In this document: positions 56,360 through 64,000 of the stretch, in pieces
How positions within the stretch are numbered: position 1 is the first letter of the stretch
Layout of the letters: each line of letters starts with the position of its first letter
Source: Siphonodentalium dalli
Lineage: Eukaryota; Mollusca; Scaphopoda; Gadilida; Siphonodentaliidae
Reading direction: 5' to 3'
Assembly (NCBI GenBank): GCA_032622095.1
Contig: CP136064.1
Location: 44,784,989-44,848,988 of the forward strand
Length of the DNA stretch: 64,000 bases
Program-made: the position numbers and the translations under genes
Notes under the pieces: model-generated
What the model was told of the DNA's origin: nothing
Database searches by the model: none
The model's input: the letters and a program-made list of their open reading frames with translations, nothing else

Positions 56360-56966
56360 ATATTAATAAAGACAGGTGCCATGCAGTGTTCCCGTAAACC
56401 GTGCCCTTATATATACACAAAAAATGAACTTCGAAACATGCGAACGCTACTTTAATTTGAAGTGGATCTCGATGTTTTCAAATATGGTAATGGCTCATTT
56501 GGTAATTTTCCTACAAACTGATCAATATTTTTCAGAATATTTGAAAAATTGTTGATTGGAACGTCGGTTTTTTTATGTATTTTCCGCGGTTGAATAAATT
56601 CTGCCGTATGTACTTCATTTGAGGAGTTTGAATTAGATTAGGCATATTTTGGCAGAGAGTGATAATTCTTATGACATATACTTATGGTACCTTTGCCTGG
56701 CCTCCACATAACACAACTAACTTATATGTTGTCACTTTTAAAAGGGTATAAATCAATTCATGTATGGCCATGCATGTAATTCCGTCACGACAATCGTCAG
56801 TGGTTTTCTTGGTTCACACACTTAAAATTGCGATCTTAGAGAAACCAGGATGTTTATATTTATTACTAAAACGTATACGTGGCACAACTGTGAGACAATA
56901 AGTGCAATTTTTGGACACGGTTGACTGATCAATCTTGAAATACGAGCGTGACGGGATTACAAAAAA
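56360..56966. other. Intergenic stretch without recognised features
   Basis: No coding or repeat signal recognised. Confidence 0.4.
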
Positions 56967-56967
56967 G

Positions 56968-56968
56968 G

Positions 56969-57052
<84 letters not shown>

Positions 57053-57073
57053 AGGGAGATGGATAGAGAGAGA
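56968..57073 (+). repeat. (GA)n microsatellite
   Basis: Almost pure GA dinucleotides from 56968 to 57049, with imperfect GA-rich sequence to 57073. Confidence 0.97.
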
Positions 57074-57738
57074 CATACATGCAGACAGACAGATTTCAGT
57101 CACCTATATTATCTATCAACCTGATTAAACTATTCTTTCACATTCGCATTTCATGTCATGTGCTAAACTAATGTAGGCTATTTGTACAATTAATAACCAT
57201 GTTTAGATCAGAATACGTCACTGCGTCGTATCCCAGACTTTAAGAATGGGGAAACTACATGTATATAATTATATAACATTTTATTTGAGCTAGTGAGGGA
57301 TTCAGTCAATTGAAGCTTGACAGTATTCGTTGTAGGCCTATAACCTTGCCGAAGTTGTCAGATAATACAGTTGTTTGTGCATGTGGATGCAATATATAAA
57401 TAACGCCACAGCAAACGGGATATAAGATCGTTTGTTTCTATACGTTTGCTGTCGACTAAAAGAAAACAGTGAACGGTTAACTATCTTTGATCGTGTCTCT
57501 GGTCGTGGAGAAATATCTCTGAATGTGTCTCTAGTCGTGGAGAAATAATTACCTATGCATACATGTAGCCTATGAACCTGTATGAACCTGATTAAAATAA
57601 TATAAATAAAAACGTAGTCGCATCTAAACCTGGATAGTATAATATAGATTACTTCTGTTTAACCTTTGATAAGTGTAATTCTCACATAAAAATGCAAACG
57701 TCCCTTGGTAACTATTTTTTTTTCAAAGATTAAAAAAA

Positions 57739-57870
57739 TGCATAATCCGATTAAACGCCCCTCAATCGCTAGTTATTTGGATTCGGGGGGGGGTAAAAAT
57801 ATTTGATTCGAGTCGAGGAACCCATCTATCAAAGCTCAGAGTTATTAGATATCAATTAGATAGCAAAATT
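57739..57870 (+). repeat. Partial family F element
   Basis: CATAATCCGATTAAACGCCC, a G run and TTTGATTCGAGTCGAGGAAC repeat the left arm of the elements at 29865 and 51978. The right arm is missing or eroded. Confidence 0.75.
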
Positions 57871-58271
57871 ATTAGTGGCCCAGTAAACAGTCCACGAGCC
57901 GACGGTCTCGGACCAAATGGATGGAAAACTCTAAATTCAAGAGGCTTTCTGTTGACAATAAGGCCAAACTTTTTCCAATAACATATTGTTAAATAACACG
58001 TTTCGGGCAATTTTATACTATATACATGTAGTTGAGTCATTATTTCGTGAGAGAATCTGGATTCAGATTACGGATTAGACCCGTACGACGTGATTCGGTA
58101 AACGAACAGACCAGAATCAGTAAACGAACAGACAGTAATCGTAATAAATCGTTATTTCGTCGTAATCTGGATTCAGATTCTGATTCCGATTACGGACTCA
58201 AACGTTCATAATGTAAACAAATCGAGATTTGCACAGTGGTGCAAGATCGGTGGAGAAAACGGTGGAGAGTT

Positions 58272-58282
58272 TCAAGATGGCG
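58272..58282 (+). promoter_or_regulatory. YY1-like element overlapping a possible start codon
   Basis: TCAAGATGGCGACG fits the YY1 consensus CAAGATGGCGGC, which in animals often lies at the 5' end of transcripts and includes the start codon. Similar ATGGCGG/ATGGCTG sites occur in related repeats, so the match may be a feature of the repeat. Confidence 0.35.
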
Positions 58283-59657
58283 ACGGAAAAAAGTAGCGTA
58301 AGGTACGTGGTTCAACGCAATGAATGTTTTCTGTCATTTAAGTAATTAATTTCACTACGACAAAGTTGCACGGGCATTCGAATTGTGTGTGGAATATATT
58401 CGACATGTTGTTCAATTGATATTAAGTATTTTAAGTGTGCTAGAAAGGTCAACATGTGGTGAAAAATTTTGTTTACCTTTTGAGGTGGCGAGAGTCGTGC
58501 ATTTGTGTGCATAAATTGTGAATCCGACGGCATTCAGACGGAATCCTAACGGTTGTGTTTGCTAGAGGATATGAAGTTACATGAGTAATGGAATTTATAC
58601 TTAACATCACACTTATTAAATTGGTAAAAATGAATTTATTTTCCAAATTGATCAAAATGGCGGTGTAGATGAAGACAATTTACACAATAATGATGACGGT
58701 GTAGAGTACAGTATTTATGATGGTGTATATTATTTTCTAAATTCAATACCTGGATGTAATTATAAGCCATCAACGTCGTTTGTGATGTCATTTCGGGCGT
58801 ATACCTAAATATCAATGTCAGGCATTATAGGCATACGGTATAGGCTATTTTGTACGGCAATTTCGGCTTCTGACACCTACATTTGGCCTATGCATAAATG
58901 ACATGGCAAACGACGTTGATTCCATAATTATATTGTCCAGCGCACAGAGCAAAAATATACCATCAATTTGCATTTATGCTCGGAAAAGTCTTTTTATTGG
59001 AACCTAATGAATTTTTAAATATGATAGGATCTAGATATGATCAGTTGGATTGTATCGGTGTCCGGTGATCATGGATGAAGATCATGAAGACCATGATTCT
59101 ATAGTTGCTCTCCATAACCTCACTTGTGATTGTTTCGTTGTTTTTTTTTATTTCAGAATTGAAGCAATGGCAGAATCCTTCAACGAAGAATCAGGCTCAA
59201 TGTCTCAGTCAACGAGTGGTCAAATAATCGGACTCGGACAAGCGATTCAGACATGTGTATGCATATTGTGCAAATTCCTTCAACGTGAAAAAGCAGGAGA
59301 ATACACACACAACTTCACAACCACTCCCGTGTGGTGATGGTGGCCAAAAGTTTAATGAGAAACATTTGTTGCTTGCACATCGTGCAAAGCACGGTGATGG
59401 ATCTAAATTTGAATGCGACAAATGGCCCAATTTTTTTTCTCACAAGTACGCCTTGAATCACCATATAGAAAGTCACCAAATTGGAAAGTGGCACACATGT
59501 GATAAATGCCGTTCTGTATTTACCAGGAAGGATACCTTAAAAAATCACACGAAAGCTGTACACGACAATTAAGGACGTCCTTCATCGATGCCGCAGCTGC
59601 GGGAAAGTATATATCTGGCATGCAGCCCAGTCTGCACACGTTGACATGTGTCACTAA
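58277..59657 (+). pseudogene. Decayed C2H2 zinc-finger protein gene
   Basis: A candidate first exon (58277-58302, MATEKSSV plus AG, donor GTACGT) splices in phase with 59157 (acceptor tatttcag) to give RIEAMAESFNEESG and an acidic, Ser-rich N-terminus. After about 59225 the frame shifts by one base. From 59231 onward five finger-like units follow at regular spacing. Unit 1 (59258) has Tyr for Cys and Gln for the last His; unit 2 (59330) has Gly for the second Cys; unit 3 (59414) has Trp for the second Cys; unit 4 (59498-59563, CDKCRSVF ... HTKAVH) is intact. A stop at 59570 precedes unit 5 (59589-59654), which is an intact C-X2-C-X12-H-X4-H finger in yet another frame. Two frame breaks and four lost ligands indicate a pseudogene. 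Unit spacing and an AATAAA at 59803 show it was once a gene. C2H2 proteins usually bind DNA; no target can be inferred. Confidence 0.75.
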
Positions 59658-59802
59658 CAGTTTACTGACAACGGACCTATAGATACAGTATTATGCGTGG
59701 AAAAACTACAAACATTTATGTTGTTATTATGTTTTGAAGATTGGAATTCATCTTTTTAAGAGTAAATTTATATATGTTATGTATATATGTTGTGCGTTAC
59801 TG

Positions 59803-59808
59803 AATAAA
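59803..59808 (+). terminator. Polyadenylation signal AATAAA after the zinc-finger locus
   Basis: AATAAA lies about 150 bp after the last finger-like unit, in an AT-rich stretch. It fits the 3' end of the former zinc-finger transcript. Confidence 0.45.
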
Positions 59809-59917
59809 GAGGCATGCAGGGTCTACTTTGTTTATACTTCTATGGTGGATCTTTATTCAATAACAGGGAAGTTGTCACAACAATACCATAGCCTGTAATT
59901 GTATAAGCCTTAATTGT

Positions 59918-60104
59918 CACTGAGTCGAGACCATCAATTCATACCCGTTCTGTTGTTTTAGTGCTACATGTCAAAGTTCTGGAGTAGTATTCCATATATG
60001 GAATTCATGAACATTCAGATGGCATGCTACTCCAGAACTTTGACATTGTTCGTAGCACTAAACGGAACGGGGGTGGATGGATCCAATATGGCCGCGACTC
60101 AGTG
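59918..60104. repeat. 187-bp fold-back MITE, CACTGAGTCG ends
   Basis: The ends CACTGAGTCG and CGACTCAGTG are followed inward by CCATCAATTCATACCCGTTC (diverged arm) and a strong inner hairpin (GTCAAAGTTCTGGAGTAG and its inverse). A fragment related to it lies near 36360-36540. No target duplication seen. Confidence 0.78.
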
Positions 60105-61560
60105 CCAAAGCTTATTGTATATGCCAATGTACATTGGAAATATATCATGCCTTACGCGGAACGAAATAAGCCTTAGAAGAATTCACGAATTGCAGAGTAA
60201 CCATTCTTTCCGATGAGTTGGGGTAAACAGGAAGGACAACAGATATTATACATATCGTGCGTTTATTCTTTATATATCTGAAAGTTTAATCCCCGCCTGA
60301 TGTCTGCAAATATTGTTTATTCCTGCATGGACACGGTGAAATTCTCTCACAGGAAATGGGTTTCTCGCTGGCTCCTCTGGCTGTGACACTTTTCCACTTT
60401 AAGTTTTTGTTTTAGATGTGTGCGCTCTCCTAAATCGAATTGATTATCCCTGCAATGGAGTGTCATAACCATGCTTTAAATTATACAGTATGTCTATTAA
60501 TTGTAGCTAAGGCATCAGTTTTAAGAATGTCATGTGACATTCGACTAGAGCTTCAGTTGATTCACCAAATATACATTATCACCAATTTGGGACCAAAATA
60601 TCTTAGTGTGGAGTTTATATTTACATTAAGATCACACATCCTTGTGGTGTTTTGGGTGGTTTGTTATGCATATCTAATCGAGCATTAACCGGTAATTTTT
60701 CATGAAATATATCTACCTATTGTATTCCACGCATTCTCCTGTAGATTGTCTCAATGTCGGGGTCAAATATGACTTTTTATGAGGCAATTATATAATTGTT
60801 TTTCTGCATGTTTCACTATTTCAATTTCGAACCTATTCCAATACTAACGTACCAGTCGTCAAACAAATATTATGGGTTGTATGGTTTTCCGAAACATGAT
60901 ACACTGGTATCCAGCCCAATGAACAATTTTCTCTCTCAATTTATTTACCATAATATGAAAGAAAAGATATTTTTCGTGTTCTCCAAATTAATGGTCATTA
61001 TTAGGCAAGTGACATCACATCATTTATATTAGACAGGCGGGAATAGCTACTGTGGTGTAGAATTATGATAAGACACGACATCCATGTACATACCTGAGCC
61101 GGATCGCAGATGCATCTAGCACATCTGCTATGTCTTGAGAACTGGATGGAGATGACAGCTTTCGAGTATGGCCATTTGTATTAGTATATCACGATTGTCC
61201 TCAACACCACCAAGTCTAGATATCATCTACACCATCATCGTGTATTTCATCTACCCCATCATTACTTATTGCTATTCGCCGTAACCAGGCAATATTCTAT
61301 ACCGTCATAAACATTCATCTGCACCGCCAAAAATGGTTGTTTGTATTGAGGTAAATTCAACCGATTTTGAAGGTGATCATGCGAAGTAACTTAATCCTGT
61401 GTATCTAGAACCATAAAATATACACTCCGATGATGTTTCGTGGCCATTAACAACATCCTGATCGAATAATATGGTAAAATAACAATTTAATTCCACCTCA
61501 AATGCCAGCAATTTCATTAATGTTGGATTCGAACCTGTTTCTAACAGTAACAGTGAAGAA
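60105..61560. other. Intergenic stretch with weak GATGGTGTAGATGA-type motifs
   Basis: On the - strand, 61210-61345 contains GGCGGTGCAGATGAA, GATGGGGTAGATGAA and GATGGTGTAGATGATA. They resemble the + strand segment 58655-58735 (GGCGGTGTAGATGAAGAC, GATGACGGTGTAGAG). Otherwise nothing is recognised. Confidence 0.4.
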
Positions 61561-61689
61561 AAACGTCAATTATTATACATCCCGCTAACCGCCAATTTAT
61601 AGCCAGTAAAGTTGCGGAAATGTGCGGTTACTACTGTCCGAAATATACCACTAATACCGCGATTTACAACGCACATACTCATCAAAACA

Positions 61690-61765
61690 TACATCCTCCG
61701 CCATATTGGATCATCTACACCGTTTTCTCCACCGTTTTCTCCACCGATCTTGCACCACTGTGATT
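61690..61765 (-). repeat. Inverse copy of the leader of the zinc-finger locus
   Basis: On the - strand CAGTGGTGCAAGATCGGTGG, AGAAAACGGTGGAGAAAACGG and GATCCAATATGGCGGAGG repeat 58236-58285 with one extra GGAGAAAACGG unit. It may be a dispersed repeat or the 5' end of a paralogous locus on the - strand. Confidence 0.6.
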
Positions 61766-63675
61766 TGGCCACCTCGGAGTTTAAACACACAATAAAACAT
61801 AAGAACTCGTTCCTTGTGTACAAATTATTGCAGAATATAAGCGATCTATATCAAAGAATATTAAATGCGGAGACAAATTTGTGTTATCGAGTGTAAACTG
61901 GGAGAATATTACTGAAATTAGCCAAATAATAATGTTATTGATAGTAACGCTGGGGAGCACTTCGGTTGATGGCGAACTTGAAGCAAATCGTTGTCAATTC
62001 CATTGTCACTTTCATCATGTTCATTTCATAATTCCATCCATAAAATACCGTCTGACTCATGTCGATTTCAAATTCGGCGGATACGTCACCATTGACCGAA
62101 TTCACGTGAACCTGCATGGATATGTCTTCTGCTTTGTTCGTTATTATACATGTATGTTCCTTCTTATTCAAGAAATAGTAGGGATATATGATATCGATGG
62201 ATTATCAGAAACACGTATGTACTATTTAGTCTTATAGCAATTTCATATTTAAAATGTTTTGTTTCGTTAAATGCAGTCGTTTTGCACAATAGTCTCTGTA
62301 TAGTGAAGAAACACATGCATATTTTGGCCAACGTGCTGTACTAAAGTTGGAAAATAAAGCTTTGCCCATGAAGCTAATGTGGTCTTGTGATCGCACGTGA
62401 ACTGCGTCTCCCAATAGCACAAACACAAATGTAAAGCTTATTCTAGAATCTCAGGACTATATAGAGGAAATGTTAGTCAATTTATTGATTAAGTACCCAC
62501 ACGTACAAGTTATAGGGACGTGGCCTGAGATTTCCCATGGGAGTGCTCCAATCATTTCCGGTCAACTGCAACCCCCCCCCCCTTAAATTTGGAAATATCC
62601 AACCTGTCACACCCTAAGATTGGAAAACTACCAACTTTTATTGCATGGTTGAAAAAATCAAACAATAGAACAATTCCACTCTATATATGGCGTCAAATTA
62701 AAGTCCAACCAATGTTGTGTCATGCATGAAATTTCCAACTGCTGGAAAAACATATTTATTTGTCAAATTTAGATAACACATGATATATGACACATACATT
62801 TGTTTATACATACAATTGGATTGGAGGACAAGTGCTGACTCACTTAAGGGTACCCCGCTCCCATTTGTTATTACACTGAAAAATAAATAATTAGTAATGG
62901 CAAAGCAACATGACAACCAAAAGAAGTTGAACATATATACAGACCACCGGTCACCCCCTCCCCCGAGTTAGTCATAAGTTTGTATATGTATTTATTTAAA
63001 ATCGGGTTTGTTTGTTGCGTTTGCTGGCTTGTACGTATCATTATTTGGAACAGTTAGTCAAAGAATCCTGATTTGCCTAACGTATGAATGACTGTACAGC
63101 TAAGAAAATTGTACCAAAGTTCGGGGTGGGGTTCGAGACACCCAAGCAACCCCTTGTCGCCACGTCCCTGTACAACTGACAAGTTTCGTGTGTTCTCCAC
63201 AACGTCTTCGGAATTTGATTCAGGAGACCTAGATTTGTTAGAAATGCTTGCCCTCGTCAATAAACACACTTTAACTTGAAAAACTATGCGATTAAGTCGG
63301 ATTGGCAGCTATAATTAGGTGCCATGTATATGGGTCCCACTATATACCAAGCAGCAGACAAATAATGAAATTAGAAGGTCGTAGAAGGTCATAGAAGGTT
63401 GTATGGACAGTGTAAGGGTTGTTTTATTTAATATTATATGTATATTCTATCTATAAACCGCTAACAACTAATCCGATCGATAGTACTGCTTGGTAATTGC
63501 TGCTTGGTATATAGCGTAAATACCAAGCAGTAAGGCGACTGGTTGTAAAATCCAATTAGAAACAATATCTCGTAAACACTAACTCCCATCAGCTTTTATC
63601 CGGGCTTTGGACCGGCAGACATGGTCTGGCAGCTTTAAAGTTGTTTTGTGTCTAGAACCTAGACATTGCACTTAC
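61766..63675. other. Intergenic stretch, no gene that I can support
   Basis: A - strand frame at about 61935-62171 looks somewhat protein-like but has no start, splice or family signal. 62530-62720 belongs to a diffuse repeat also seen near 31500, 40060 and 43150. A CTTGGTA...TACCAAG pair lies near 63490-63530. Confidence 0.4.
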
Positions 63676-63879
63676 ATTCTCTTTCACACCAGATGGAATG
63701 CACTTGTGGACTTCGTCATCCGAACATGTAATCAACTCAAACAGGACATCAACAGAACCAATGAGAGCTCCATTTAGGCCATTTGATTCTGGATTTGTAT
63801 ATGGATGACTGACAATTGATGATAGATTTGTGACATTTTGATCGAATGTTTCATCAATTGAGTCCGAATCACTGGCCAT
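63676..63879 (-). CDS. Probable first coding exon of an unrecognised gene
   Basis: On the - strand, an ATG at 63879 in the context CCACCATGG starts 68 codons (MASDSDSIDETFDQ ... IPSGVKEN) that end exactly at a consensus donor AAT|GTAAGT (phase 0). The peptide is acidic and Ser-rich, without a recognised domain. An upstream ATG at 63981 is in the same frame (MSSELEDENSHS) but meets TAG after 12 codons; the 21 codons between that stop and the 63879 ATG are open. So either this is an upstream frame in the leader or the N-terminus has gained a stop. The next exon would lie at lower coordinates; I could not identify it. Confidence 0.5.
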
Positions 63880-64000
63880 GGTGGTGGACTGTCTGTCTGT
63901 GTCCTGTACAGTTACTACTCCGTGAGCAGTGTCGTTCAGAAACTAGGAATGTGAATTTTCATCCTCCAATTCACTGGACATTGTGTTAGTAATAGTCACA

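Noticed and set aside
61881-62237. 118-codon + strand frame and the opposing 78-codon - strand frame
   Set aside because: No domain, splice signal or compositional bias distinguishes them from chance; kept only as a note.

Overview
The window is invertebrate animal nuclear DNA: AT-rich, GT-AG introns, no bacterial gene organisation, and heavily loaded with short non-autonomous transposons, Helitron-like ends and minisatellites. A lophotrochozoan such as a mollusc would fit, but nothing here proves the phylum. One clear gene dominates it.

Gene 1 (+ strand, 252-42337) is the 3' part of a neurotransmitter/amino-acid:sodium symporter gene (SLC6 family). Eleven exons with consistent reading phase give 475 residues, from the glycosylated second extracellular loop through TM4-TM12 to the stop codon. 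The 5' part (N-terminus, TM1-TM3) lies upstream of the window. Ten complete introns (1.1-13.2 kb) make up most of 443-42226 and are filled with repeats.

Repeat layout: (i) several unrelated families of 0.3-0.5 kb elements flanked by TTAA (piggyBac-like target site); (ii) a recurring pair of about 70-bp hairpins found inside three different element backbones; (iii) a 10-kb nested fold-back structure (9551-19530) in the 13-kb intron, with a 4.3-kb element inserted in another and 42-bp minisatellites in both; (iv) three minisatellites in the transporter gene, two of them carrying copies of the gene's own splice junctions (3' splice site of the 23650 exon, 5' splice site of the 26704 exon) and one filling most of the last intron; (v) hAT-like elements with target duplications.

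Downstream of the gene (42338-57900) the DNA is intergenic or 3' UTR: TTAA elements, a 225-bp near-perfect hairpin, a LINE/SINE-type tail, an apparently identical 1271-bp tandem duplication separated by a 72-bp fragment of 28S rRNA, a Helitron-like element (50509-51651), and a second Helitron-like end (56358) behind a 140-bp repeat array.

Near the right edge are a decayed C2H2 zinc-finger gene on the + strand (58277-59657; five finger-like units, two frame breaks, lost zinc ligands) and a probable coding exon of an unrecognised gene on the - strand (63676-63879). No complete gene, tRNA or autonomous transposase/reverse transcriptase was found.
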